From Arthrobacter sp. PsM3 (GTDB lineage Bacteria > Actinomycetota > Actinomycetes > Actinomycetales > Micrococcaceae): DNA of 64,000 nucleotides. The stretch spans positions 62,001 through 126,000 of the forward strand of contig NZ_JARUXE010000007.1 in NCBI RefSeq assembly GCF_030433895.1, given 5' to 3'. Made by a program: the position numbers and the translations under genes. Of the stretch, positions 41,526-49,466 are shown piece after piece. The notes beneath the pieces were generated by a model, which saw only the letters and a program-made list of their open reading frames with translations, was not told the origin of the DNA and searched no databases. Each line of letters begins with the position of its first letter. Positions within the stretch are counted from its first letter, which is position 1.

Positions 41526-42370
41526 TTAACCCAGGCGTGCGGCCGCCTTGCTGATGGCGACGTTGATGTCGATGTCGACCCAGCGCTCCACGGGCAACTC
41601 GGGTGCCTCGATGCTTCCTCGGAGCCGCGCCCTGGAAGGATTGGACCTTGTGCCCAGGGGTTGGACCCAGTCGTCGGGGTCATTCTCGCTGGCGATGGTG
41701 TTACGGTCTGCGTCTACGGCTTCGACGAATGTGACCTCGGAACCGTCTCTGAGTTAGCTGAGGGTGGCGCCCTCACCTAGGGGGCACATCGAGTACCTGG
41801 ATGGCGGCCGATGCCGTGACCACGTCAGAGATCCTTGAGGCGAGGTCGTCCCGCTGCGCGTCAAGGACTTCCTGCTGCCGCTGCCAGGTCAGCTACTGGT
41901 TGCGGTCGCAGCGATTGACCTCATCGCTGGGCGGCGGGGGAGAGGGCCACCACGGAGTCAGAATGGTCGGTGCAGGCGAACTGCCGCCTTCGGCTCAGCC
42001 GCGGTCGACGCGGCCCCGTGCCGAGCTCACCAGGACCCCTCGTCGAAGGTCTCGCCGATGATCGTGGTGACGTTCGTTTAGCCTTCGACCGGAAGGCGGG
42101 TGAAACGCTCACCGTGGTAATCGAGTCACCTTGACGGATGAGGGGCACACCGGCCGAGAGTCCTTCGGCGAAGCGGACAGCGGCCTGGGAGTAGGCGTAC
42201 ATGTCCCCCTGCGTGGCCCGTCCGCATTAGTCCAGGCCCGCTGGGCGATGGCGCCGTTGTGGGTCTGCATCTCCACGAGGCGGGTAGTCAAGTATCGCAT
42301 GATGGGCCCAACCCGGTTTCCGTTTGTCTCGAAAACGATCGTATTTGAGATGCCTGGTGCTCACGCAATC
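41526..42370 (-). pseudogene. Frameshifted remnant of an unknown gene
   Basis: The minus strand gives a protein-like reading that jumps frame several times. The 5' part reads IVFETNGNRVGPIMRYLTTR and RLVEMQTHNGAIAQRAWTNADG, then after a shift GDMYAYSQAAVRFAEGLSAG and VPLIRQGDSITTV; the middle has LDAQRDDLASRISDVVTASA; the 3' part has DGSEVTFVEAVDADRNTIAS and ends SIEAPELPVERWVDIDINVA before a stop at 41526-41528. Stop codons and indels separate the parts. I do not recognise the family. It looks like one decayed gene of roughly 280 codons beside the IS21 element. Confidence 0.5.
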
Positions 42371-42486
42371 GCCAGGCGGCAGTCGATTGCAGAAAAGCCA
42401 TAACAGCCCAAGGCGACATTGACGCGGACTATTCAAGCGCCGGGCTTTCGTCCCACGACCAAAGCGTTCTCGAAGGTCTTTTGCTG

Positions 42487-42586
42487 GGTGTGGTTGTGTA
42501 ACGGGTTGGGGGGTGACCCATCCGGGGTGGGGGTGTTCCCGAAGTACTCCTGACAGACCAAGCCGGACCCGTTACACAACCACACC
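42487..42586. repeat. 20-base inverted repeat with 60-base loop
   Basis: GGTGTGGTTGTGTAACGGGT (42487-42506) is perfectly inverted at 42567-42586, with a 60-base G-rich loop between. Outside the arms a CTGGGT/ACCCAG match continues after a three-base gap. It sits about 50 bases left of the IS21 left-end repeats. It could be a small element end, a recombination site or a structured RNA; no coding sequence is inside. Confidence 0.6.
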
Positions 42587-42633
42587 ACCCAGCGCCCAGG
42601 TTCTCCGTCGGGGCCAACGGGCAAGTGATTATG

Positions 42634-42723
42634 GCAGTTTGTTTTGGGACCGGGTTTGCAGTTTATTTGGGGCCCACTTCACGGCTCGCCGGTTGATGAA
42701 TCGCAGTTTCAGTTGAGCCCACC
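42634..42723 (+). repeat. Three left-end repeats of the IS21 element
   Basis: GCAGTTT occurs at 42634, 42659 and 42703, each followed by a related sequence (GTTTTGGGACC, ATTTGGGGCCC, CAGTTGAGCCC). Multiple spaced repeats at the ends, bound by the IstA transposase, are typical of IS21. No matching copy was found after istB, so the right end is not located. Confidence 0.55.
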
Positions 42724-42770
42724 CCACCGTTGGTTCCATCAGAGTGTTTTTCCGACAGTGGAAGGCAGTG

Positions 42771-44462
42771 ATGGAGTTGAGAGTGGAGCTGTTCGCGAGG
42801 ATCCGCCGCGATGCACGGGTTCGTGGGACGTCTATCCGTGCCTTGGCCCGTGAGTACAGGGTCTCGAGAAGGACGGTTCGGCAGGCTTTAGCGGCCGCGG
42901 AACCGCCCGAAAGGAAGCGTTCCTCTCGTCGGGCACCGAGGCTTGATCCTTTGAAGGCCGTCATTGATGCGATGTTGCTAGCCGATTTGGACGCTCCGCG
43001 GAAACAACGCCATACCGCGCAACGGGTTTTCGACCGTCTGGTTGATGAGCACCAGGCGGTCATTTCGTACTCATCGGTCCGGCAATACGTGAAAGCCCGA
43101 AGGGCCGAGCTCGCCATAGAGACCGGGAACGCACCGGTTGAAGCTTTCATCCCCCAGGAGCACGCCCCGGGCGCGGAGGCCGAGGTCGACTTCGGTGACG
43201 TATGGGTGGACCTGGACGGCGTGCGTACCCGTTGCTACATGTTCGCTTTCCGGCTTAGTCACTCTGGAAAGTCCGTCCATCGCATATACCCGACCTGCGC
43301 GCAGGAGGCCTTCCTGGAGGGCCATATCGAAGCGTTCCAGGTCTTGGATGGTGTCCCGACCAAACACATCCGCTACGACAACCTCACTTCAGCCGTGACT
43401 AAGGTTGTCTATGGTGCCGGGCGGCAGCGGGTGGAGAACGAGCGTTGGGCCCTGTTCAAATCGCACTTTGGCTTCGATGCCTTTTACTGCGAACCGGGAA
43501 TCGCCGGCGCCCATGAAAAGGGCGGGATCGAAGGCGAAGTGGGCAGGTTTCGCAGGAATTTCCTGACCCCGGTGCCCGCAGTAAAGACACTCGCTGAGCT
43601 CAACGACAAACTCCGTATCTGGGATGAGGAAGAAGACGCCCGCAGGATCTTCCAACGGCTGCGAACGATCGGGCAGGACTTCGCAGCCGAACACCCCTTG
43701 CTCTCGCCTCTGCCGGCAGAGCCCTTCGACCCTGGCCTGGTGCTGACTCCTCGGGTCGATCGATCGTCGCTGGTCACGGTCCGTTCGATGAAGTACTCGG
43801 TTCCGGCGCGGTTTATCAATCGGAAAGTCCGGGTGTCCCTGCAGGCGATGCAGGTGAAGATCTTTGACGGCCGGACCCTGATCGCGACCCACCCACGGAC
43901 CGTGGGCAGGGGACGACAATGCGTGCAGCTGGACCACTACCTTGAAGTACTCCGGATAAAGCCTGGCGCGCTTCCGGGCTCCACAGCATTGGCGCAGGCC
44001 CGTGAATCAGGAGTCTTCACTCCGGCTCATGACGCGTTCTGGGCTGCCGTCCGGAAAACCGACGGTGACACCAAAGCGATCCTGGAACTCATCGATGTGT
44101 TGCTCCTGCACAGGGCCCTGGACGCGTCCGATGTCATTGCCGGGATCGCCGCCGCCCTATCGGTGGGCGCGGTCAGCGCCGACGTCGTCGCCGTCGAGGC
44201 CAGGCGCGTAGCCGCCGAACGCAGCGCGCCTGGGTGGGTCCAGCACGATTGCGATTCCGGCGCCAACGAAGAAATCGTCGAGCACCGGATTGTCAGTCTC
44301 ACCCAGCGCCGTCTTGCCGACCCGGCAGCTGTGATCGCTGGTCTGCCACCAGACACGCGCCCGGTCCCGACGGTTGCTGGCTATGACCAGCTACTCGCCA
44401 AACGTGCCACCCATGCCACCGAATCCGGCCCGGCAACCAATTCCAAGGAGCAGATCTCATGA
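42771..44462 (+). CDS. istA: IstA transposase (IS21 family)
   Basis: 563 residues from ATG 42771 (an earlier in-frame ATG at 42744 is possible). The N-terminal HTH (RGTSIRALAREYRVSRRTVRQAL) is followed by a DDE domain: EVDFGDVWVDLDG (first Asp), HIRYDNLTSAVTKV (second Asp) and AHEKGGIEGEVGRFRR (Glu). A Mu-type C-terminal domain follows (SMKYSVPARFINRKVRVSL). The stop overlaps the istB start (ATGA), as is usual. It looks intact. IstA cuts and joins DNA; IstB assists target choice. Confidence 0.95.
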   Translation: MELRVELFARIRRDARVRGTSIRALAREYRVSRRTVRQALAAAEPPERKRSSRRAPRLDPLKAVIDAMLLADLDAPRKQRHTAQRVFDRLVDEHQAVISYSSVRQYVKARRAELAIETGNAPVEAFIPQEHAPGAEAEVDFGDVWVDLDGVRTRCYMFAFRLSHSGKSVHRIYPTCAQEAFLEGHIEAFQVLDGVPTKHIRYDNLTSAVTKVVYGAGRQRVENERWALFKSHFGFDAFYCEPGIAGAHEKGGIEGEVGRFRRNFLTPVPAVKTLAELNDKLRIWDEEEDARRIFQRLRTIGQDFAAEHPLLSPLPAEPFDPGLVLTPRVDRSSLVTVRSMKYSVPARFINRKVRVSLQAMQVKIFDGRTLIATHPRTVGRGRQCVQLDHYLEVLRIKPGALPGSTALAQARESGVFTPAHDAFWAAVRKTDGDTKAILELIDVLLLHRALDASDVIAGIAAALSVGAVSADVVAVEARRVAAERSAPGWVQHDCDSGANEEIVEHRIVSLTQRRLADPAAVIAGLPPDTRPVPTVAGYDQLLAKRATHATESGPATNSKEQIS

Positions 44463-45274
44463 GCCCAACCACGCCTGTTGTCGTGTCCCAGACCCTGCGG
44501 CGACGCCGTGGACTGACCGAGCAAGCCGCCGTCGCTGCGGTGGACCAGGCTTGCCGGAGGCTCCGGTTGCCCACGATCAGGGCGGTCCTGGACGAAGCAC
44601 TCCATGTCGCTGGCAAGGAACAGCTCTCCTATCAGGGCTTCCTCGCGGAGCTACTTCTGGCGGAGTGTGATGACCGTGACCGCCGTTCCTCGATCCGAAG
44701 GGTCAAGTCAGCGGGATTCCCGCGGGATAAGTGGCTTGGGGATTTTGATTTTGAAGCGAACACGAACATCAACCCGGCAACAATCCACACCCTGGCCAGC
44801 GGAGACTGGATCCGCAAGGGGCAACCCCTATGCCTCATCGGTGACTCTGGAACCGGCAAATCCCACCTGCTCATTGGGCTCGGCACCGCGGCGGCCGAGA
44901 AGGGCTTCCGGGTTAAATACACCCTCGCCACGCGGCTCGTGAACGAGCTCGTCGAAGCCGAGAACGACAAGGCTCTGGCCAAAACCATCGCCCGCTACGG
45001 CCGCGTAGACCTTCTTTGCATCGACGAGCTTGGCTACATGGAACTGGACAAACGAGGGGCTGAACTCCTTTTTCAGGTCCTCACCGAACGTGAGGAAAAG
45101 GCGTCCGTTGCCATCGCCACCAACGAATCCTTCAGTGGGTGGACCAAAACCTTCACCGACCCACGCCTCTGCGCGGCCATCGTGGACCGGCTGACCTTCA
45201 ACGGCACCATCATCGAAACCGGAACAGACTCCTACCGCCTCGCCCACACACTAGCCCAACAAGCCGCCGGGTAG
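44459..45274 (+). CDS. istB: IstB helper ATPase (IS21 family)
   Basis: 271 residues. Walker A GDSGTGKSHLLIGLG, Walker B LLCIDELGYMELDKRGAELLFQVLTER and sensor region IATNESFSGWTKTFTDPRLCAAIVDRLTFN identify an AAA+ IstB of the DnaC type, which controls IS21 transposition. The N-terminal domain (EQAAVAAVDQACRRLRLPTIRAVLDEAL) is complete. It overlaps istA and looks functional. Confidence 0.95.
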   Translation: MSPTTPVVVSQTLRRRRGLTEQAAVAAVDQACRRLRLPTIRAVLDEALHVAGKEQLSYQGFLAELLLAECDDRDRRSSIRRVKSAGFPRDKWLGDFDFEANTNINPATIHTLASGDWIRKGQPLCLIGDSGTGKSHLLIGLGTAAAEKGFRVKYTLATRLVNELVEAENDKALAKTIARYGRVDLLCIDELGYMELDKRGAELLFQVLTEREEKASVAIATNESFSGWTKTFTDPRLCAAIVDRLTFNGTIIETGTDSYRLAHTLAQQAAG

Positions 45275-45430
45275 ACCGCGTTAGTTGAATTCCGAATTAT
45301 TACATCCAAATTATGCCCGAAAGCCCGTTATCTGGAACGAGTGCCAACTCTCAACAGGGCAATGGGTAACTGAATGCGGCCGCTGCCAGCGGCTTTCCTC
45401 AGAGGTGCAGGCGCGCGAAGAGAGCGTCCC

Positions 45431-45452
45431 GGTTCCAAGAAAGTAGGACACC
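45431..45452 (+). repeat. 22-bp repeat, copy 1
   Basis: GGTTCCAAGAAAGTAGGACA plus CC: same orientation as the copies at 49730 and 52475 and 19 of 22 bases identical to the copy at 52475. It lies 157 bases after istB and 35 bases before the sigma-factor gene's end. Confidence 0.5.
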
Positions 45453-45486
45453 ACGGCGGGCCACTCGGAACCCCGGCCAGTCGAAC

Positions 45487-46020
45487 TCACGGATTGTGCC
45501 TCGGCAACCGCACCATTACGGGCGAATCGTCAGCAGAAAGAATCCCTAGCAATTCTGATCGAGCCCTGCTGATCCGCTTCCACATGGCCCTTTCACTAGA
45601 GCCAGCAAGCTCTGCTGCTTCAGATGCTGTCATTCCGCACCAGTACGTCAGCGTCAAGGCGGCACGTTCGTTTGATTCTAGACATGTGAGTGCGATAGCG
45701 ATCTCTGCTGTTTCGGAGTCAGGAGCTGAGAAATGTTCAATGTCCGCAAGCTTAAGCATTAAGCCGTGTTCACGCAGTTGGCGGCGGTACTCGGTTCCGA
45801 TGAGGTTCTTGGCGGCCGCGTACAGCCAGCCTGGGGAGTGTGCACATTCCCTGTCCAGGGCTTTCCAAGCGAGGAGGAAACACTCGGAGCAGATGTCTTC
45901 GGCGATGTGGCTGTCATTGACCCTGCGACGAATAAACGACAATAGTCGCGGGTAGTGCCGCGCGAAGAACTCGTTGTATTCATCCGTGTCATGACCCGTG
46001 TCGACCTTTGCGTCCCCCAT
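45487..46020 (-). CDS. ECF-type RNA polymerase sigma factor
   Basis: 177 residues. Sigma2 core: FFARHYPRLLSFIRRRVNDSHIAEDICSECFLLAWKAL; sigma4: LTCLESNERAALTLTYWCGMTASEAAELAGSSERAMWKRISRARSEL. Length and layout fit a typical ECF sigma. It is the last gene of the minus-strand cluster that starts at 49466, 68 bases after the lipoprotein gene, and may direct transcription of that cluster. No anti-sigma factor with a recognisable domain is adjacent, although the lipoprotein or the polytopic membrane protein could play that part. GAGGGAA lies upstream of the ATG. Confidence 0.88.
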   Translation of the reverse strand: MGDAKVDTGHDTDEYNEFFARHYPRLLSFIRRRVNDSHIAEDICSECFLLAWKALDRECAHSPGWLYAAAKNLIGTEYRRQLREHGLMLKLADIEHFSAPDSETAEIAIALTCLESNERAALTLTYWCGMTASEAAELAGSSERAMWKRISRARSELLGILSADDSPVMVRLPRHNP

Positions 46021-46088
46021 GCGCTCGTCCGATTCCCTCTACAGGCCGGGGTCCCGGACGAGTTTTCTGAAAGCAAAGCGCCTGCAGA

Positions 46089-46700
46089 TCATGGACACTT
46101 TCCCCCATACATGGGAACCGAGACCGTGGAAGACTTCCCGGTGGCAGGATCGGTGACTTTGATGACAACACAGGCTGGCCCCTGGACGAGGAGCATGCCG
46201 GGAAACTGGGTCACGTTCTCGGGGCAGGAATTGATGGTGTAGGAATGTGGCAGTTGAATCCGCCCCTCGCGTAGGGCTTGGTTGGACTCCCATTCCGATG
46301 CCGCGGCAACTACCAACTCCGCGTTAGAGGGACTGACTACTTCAATGGTTCGTTTCCCGAGGCCAGCATCGACCGTTATTGGCGCCTTCCAAGCACCACG
46401 TATCGAACCATCCGGTGCCCTATATGCTTGTCCTTTTGTCTCATTGTCGATGGGCCACGAGTAGCTGGGCGGGCTGCCCTGCCACGCCAGCGATGAAACG
46501 CCTTCCGCCCCAGGGGCCGCAGGATCATAGGTGGGGTTTCCTTCCCACGCATCTTCGCAGCCAAGTTCGGTCGGAAGGCTCGCCGCGAGCGGATCCCCGG
46601 GCGGCTCTGACGGGCCGGGTGTGGGGGAGGAACAACCATTGATGGTCAAAAGCACGATGGCTAAAAGAGCCAGCCTGGCTTGGAACGACCACATTTTCAT
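46089..46700 (-). CDS. Lipoprotein of the Mau-like cluster
   Basis: 203 residues. The signal LALLAIVLLTINGC ends at a lipobox cysteine, followed by a Pro/Ser/Glu-rich linker. The mature part has three more cysteines (ELGCEDAW, TINSCPENV, GPACVVIK, plus a C-terminal GGKCP) and a beta-rich composition. I do not recognise the family. GGGGAGGG lies just upstream of the ATG at 46700. It lies between the sigma factor and the polytopic membrane protein in the same direction and is probably attached to the outer face of the membrane. Confidence 0.78.
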   Translation of the reverse strand: MKMWSFQARLALLAIVLLTINGCSSPTPGPSEPPGDPLAASLPTELGCEDAWEGNPTYDPAAPGAEGVSSLAWQGSPPSYSWPIDNETKGQAYRAPDGSIRGAWKAPITVDAGLGKRTIEVVSPSNAELVVAAASEWESNQALREGRIQLPHSYTINSCPENVTQFPGMLLVQGPACVVIKVTDPATGKSSTVSVPMYGGKCP

Positions 46701-46723
46701 TGCCCTCCCCCGATGAGCATTTG

Positions 46724-47491
46724 CTAAATGATGTGGATCAACAACAACACACCAGTAGCTACCCCGGCAAGACCCTCAACCCGTCCGAAGGGACGAATTC
46801 CTTCAATGACCTTGTCCGCCGCGCTTGTGCTGCAAGCAAATGAATCGTCGAACGAGGTGGCCACGGTCGTCACGATGCGTCCGGTGCCGAATGCCAAGAG
46901 CGTAAAGAGCGCCAGTGTTGTATCTCCTTGGGATGTGGCCCACAGAGCACAGACCACGAACAGCGGGGAAGCCAGAGTTGTCACGAAACCAAGCCCAAGG
47001 AAGTACCCGAAGACACCCATGTACCGGACTGTCCCCCAGCGTTCCCATTCGCGTCTGACTTTCCAACCACCTGGAGCGACAAGCGTCGGGCGCAGGATCC
47101 GGAAGGGTGCGGCCACCAGGAGCAACGCAGCAACGACCCAGAGCGGAATCTGAATGATCTGACCCAACCCAGTGAGAATCAATGCAGTCGTTGCCGCCCC
47201 GGCCAGTACTCCAACCGAGTGGACGGTGATCGTGGCTGTAGCCTGTCCGGGCTGGCCGGCCAGCCTGATTGCAGCATTCCAACCGCAGTTGGTTCTGGCA
47301 CCTTGGATCCCAATGAGAAATGCCACGATCGCGAAACCTATCGCCGGGAGCCGGGTCCAGGAATCCAATTTCAGGACGCCATAGCCCGCGACTACCACGA
47401 GGACCAGTGAACCCATAACCAATGCAGCACCCAAGAGTACACGCCCGGTGCGAGTACCTTCACTGCTCTGCTTCAGTGCTATTTCAGTCAT
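46724..47491 (-). CDS. Polytopic membrane protein in MauF-like position
   Basis: 255 residues from ATG 47491, where AAGGAAAC lies upstream and overlaps the stop of the previous gene. Six or seven membrane helices are visible (VLLGAALVMGSLVLVVVAGYGVL, LPAIGFAIVAFLIGIQGA, TVHSVGVLAGAATTALILTGLG, IPLWVVAALLLVAAPFRIL, YMGVFGYFLGLGFVTTLASPLFVVCALW, LALFTLLAFGTGRIVTTVA). Cysteines are in NCGWN, VVCALW and FACST. The layout recalls DsbD/CcdA-like or MauF-type membrane proteins, but identity cannot be shown from the sequence alone. It follows the Cys-rich protein gene by 10 bases. Confidence 0.65.
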   Translation of the reverse strand: MTEIALKQSSEGTRTGRVLLGAALVMGSLVLVVVAGYGVLKLDSWTRLPAIGFAIVAFLIGIQGARTNCGWNAAIRLAGQPGQATATITVHSVGVLAGAATTALILTGLGQIIQIPLWVVAALLLVAAPFRILRPTLVAPGGWKVRREWERWGTVRYMGVFGYFLGLGFVTTLASPLFVVCALWATSQGDTTLALFTLLAFGTGRIVTTVATSFDDSFACSTSAADKVIEGIRPFGRVEGLAGVATGVLLLIHII

Positions 47492-47501
47492 CGTAGTTTC
47501 C

Positions 47502-47849
47502 TTATCCGTAGCAAATGCAAGCCATCGAACCGGAGCCCCCGCCGTACCAGGAGCAATAGCAGTCACAGCACTTCCCTCCGCCCGAATACCAGCAATAGTT
47601 TCCAGCCGAGGAACAGCCCAGGTTGTACGGACTGCAGGAGTGATAGGTTCCGCTTGCGCAGTTGCTGCCACTGCAGAAGGCGCTGCTGGTACTGCGGCAA
47701 TCAGGGAGGCCTTGGCAAGGGAACGCCGCGATGGCTGCTGTTTGGCCCAAGCTCACTCCGGCCACTGCCCCAAAGACACCGGCCAATGAGACCCTCAGCA
47801 TCTTCCTGCGGTTAATTGCGCGGGTGAAATTAATGATGGGACTGCTCAT
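47502..47849 (-). CDS. Tat-exported 13-cysteine protein, possibly MauA-like
   Basis: 115 residues. NRRKMLR (residues 13-19) with a long hydrophobic stretch (VSLAGVFGAVAGVSLGQTAAIAA) is a Tat-type signal; cleavage near residue 42 would leave about 73 residues with 13 cysteines (45, 51, 59, 64, 72, 79, 86, 94, 95, 97, 99, 111, 113), nearly one in six. The spacing CASGT...C...C...C.....CC.C.C vaguely follows the light chain of methylamine dehydrogenase, which is Cys-rich and needs MauE and MauD for its disulfides. The two cofactor tryptophans are not in clear positions, so it is not a proven MauA. It overlaps the MauD-like gene by four bases. Confidence 0.72.
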   Translation of the reverse strand: MSSPIINFTRAINRRKMLRVSLAGVFGAVAGVSLGQTAAIAAFPCQGLPDCRSTSSAFCSGSNCASGTYHSCSPYNLGCSSAGNYCWYSGGGKCCDCYCSWYGGGSGSMACICYG

Positions 47850-48442
47850 GACGCCTCCTCGACGGAATGGCCCTTGTCCAGCTCTGCCACATCGAGGACC
47901 AGTTGTGGCTCTTCGGCCAGCTTCAGCGCCCAGTCGATTCCGGCCCTGCCATTTATGATGGATTTCCCTGCAACGGTGCCTTCGCCATCGACTACGATCG
48001 CGAACGGTGTCCCGTTGACCTCATACCGGGACGCCAGACTGGCCCGTTGGTCCCACACAACCTCAACGCGTCCGCTAAGCGGCCGCGACCAGGCCGTAAC
48101 GTCGGCCTGGCGTCCGGAACATAGGACCAGCACCCGCGCCAAGGAGGTGGACAAGTCATAATGGGCAAGTTCATCGCGGATCTGCGCGCAGAGCTCGCAA
48201 TCTGTATCGGCGAAAACCAGCACGGTGGGCTGCGCGTCGGGTAAATAGAGGTCCTTCCCCTCGACGCTCTTTCGGCCAAAGGACAGTACAGAGCTTCCCA
48301 CCTCGGGACCCTGACCTGTCTTGTTCTCTGGCTTGTTCATGTAGAGCTGCCCAAAATGCCGATACAACGCCAGCACGGCAATTGCGATCATTATCAGCAG
48401 AATCCATGACGCGACGGCGCTGATTGTCAGAAGTAGAATCAT
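47846..48442 (-). CDS. MauD-like thioredoxin-fold protein
   Basis: 198 residues from ATG 48442. One N-terminal helix (VASWILLIMIAIAVLALYRHFG) is followed by a redoxin domain with CELC (C82, C85) in LVFADTDCELCAQIRDEL and the cis-proline region NGTPFAIVVDGEGTVAGK. MauD is the thiol-disulfide protein needed for disulfides in methylamine dehydrogenase light chains. The start overlaps the MauE-like stop (ATGA) and the stop overlaps the Cys-rich protein's start, so the three are translated together. The redox motif differs from the usual C-P-x-C of MauD. Confidence 0.82.
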   Translation of the reverse strand: MILLLTISAVASWILLIMIAIAVLALYRHFGQLYMNKPENKTGQGPEVGSSVLSFGRKSVEGKDLYLPDAQPTVLVFADTDCELCAQIRDELAHYDLSTSLARVLVLCSGRQADVTAWSRPLSGRVEVVWDQRASLASRYEVNGTPFAIVVDGEGTVAGKSIINGRAGIDWALKLAEEPQLVLDVAELDKGHSVEEAS

Positions 48443-49002
48443 GCTTCTTGTGTCCTCTCCGAAGATTCCCCGCGTGTTCCGGGTACCCAATTGAGCTCGG
48501 TCCGCAATCTGCGGCGATAGTCGCCCAGTCGCAGCACCCCGCTGGACATGGCGAATATTTGAATCCCGGTTACCGCAAGGAGCACACCAACGGTGGTTTC
48601 CATTGCAGACGGGAACTGCGTTGCTGGGGAGAACACGAGGATCAGCGAACTCGCGGCCACAGCTGCTGCACGAATGGTTCCCACAAGCGGCAATTGGTGG
48701 TCATCGATCTTCCCAAAGCACGCACAACTTGAACGTGAAGTACTCCACGAACGGAGCTGTACAAGGAGAAACAGCCCACCCGCGATGGTTGCAGCGATAG
48801 CCCCCGGTCGCTCCAACCCCGGAAGCAGCAAGCAAACAGCAATGCCCAACTCGACGGTCACGACCCCGACGAGACCCGCCGTCAGCGCCCTTGCCGATAA
48901 TCCGGACTTCGCCAAAAAATCGGTGAACCGGACGGGCGCGCTCAATTTTCCGACCGCTGCCAACACAAAAATGGTCGCGACTGCGACTCGGAGCACAGTC
49001 AT
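48439..49002 (-). CDS. MauE/DoxX-like membrane protein
   Basis: 187 residues from ATG 49002. Four membrane helices (VLRVAVATIFVLAAVGKLSA, LTAGLVGVVTVELGIAVCLLLPG, AIAATIAGGLFLLVQL, and LVGTIRAAAVAASSLILVF) and a CACFGKID motif after helix 3 match the MauE/DoxX-like family of membrane redox proteins that act with MauD. The CxC is the likely redox pair. The start overlaps the stop of the 155-residue gene by four bases and the stop overlaps the MauD-like start. The order is MauE-like, MauD-like, Cys-rich protein. Confidence 0.82.
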   Translation of the reverse strand: MTVLRVAVATIFVLAAVGKLSAPVRFTDFLAKSGLSARALTAGLVGVVTVELGIAVCLLLPGLERPGAIAATIAGGLFLLVQLRSWSTSRSSCACFGKIDDHQLPLVGTIRAAAVAASSLILVFSPATQFPSAMETTVGVLLAVTGIQIFAMSSGVLRLGDYRRRLRTELNWVPGTRGESSERTQEA

Positions 49003-49466
49003 CTCAATGCCCTGATCAACGGAACCTCGCTGGCAGCATCCAGGAGGCCGGCTGCTCCCTGAATGTATGAGGGCGAACACCGGATTGCTAACGCACTGCC
49101 ATCAGGGAGCTTGAACAATAGTGAATGCTGGGTGGAAGTGTCCCAGTGGACGGGACCCACGATAGTGTCCCATTGCCCTTCGCCCGGCCCCGGAACCCAG
49201 TGCCCGTCAAAGTAGTCGGCCTGGAGCCTTCCCAGCGCGAAGCGTCGCGGCTCTTTGGATTCCACAAATGCCAGAGCGGCACCGGCCGGGGAATAGCAGA
49301 CGGAGAGCATCTTGGTCTGCTCGTAGCCGGTCCCGACTTTGTATCTGACAATGACTTGGCCAGGGTCGTCGTGGAACTCGATCCTCGGCTGCCCCTCTGC
49401 GATTCCGAAGTAGGAGTAGCCCCCTGGAGGCTTGCCCATCTTCAAGGAATCAGTTGATACCACCAT
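48999..49466 (-). CDS. Unknown first gene of the Mau-like operon
   Basis: 155 residues from ATG 49466, with GGGGAGGA upstream. No signal peptide, so it should be cytoplasmic. Composition is beta-rich with a GQVIVRYKVGTGYEQTKMLSV core and one cysteine pair (LSVCYSP, AIRCSPS). I do not recognise the family. The stop overlaps the MauE-like start, which ties it to the redox pair. It may be a partner, a chaperone or a regulator of the Cys-rich product; nothing in the sequence decides. Confidence 0.72.
   Translation of the reverse strand: MVVSTDSLKMGKPPGGYSYFGIAEGQPRIEFHDDPGQVIVRYKVGTGYEQTKMLSVCYSPAGAALAFVESKEPRRFALGRLQADYFDGHWVPGPGEGQWDTIVGPVHWDTSTQHSLLFKLPDGSALAIRCSPSYIQGAAGLLDAASEVPLIRALR

Larger units (their letters stand above)
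42634..45274 (+). mobile_element. IS21-family insertion sequence with istA and istB
   Basis: The element holds overlapping istA and istB genes in the IS21 order with left-end repeats. Both genes look intact. The right terminal repeat cannot be placed, so the end is set at the istB stop; the true end may lie up to 180 bases beyond. Confidence 0.8.

Noticed and set aside
45487..49466. Full methylamine dehydrogenase operon
   Set aside because: MauE- and MauD-like genes are present, but there is no MauB large subunit, MauG or amicyanin, and the Cys-rich protein does not clearly keep the cofactor tryptophans.
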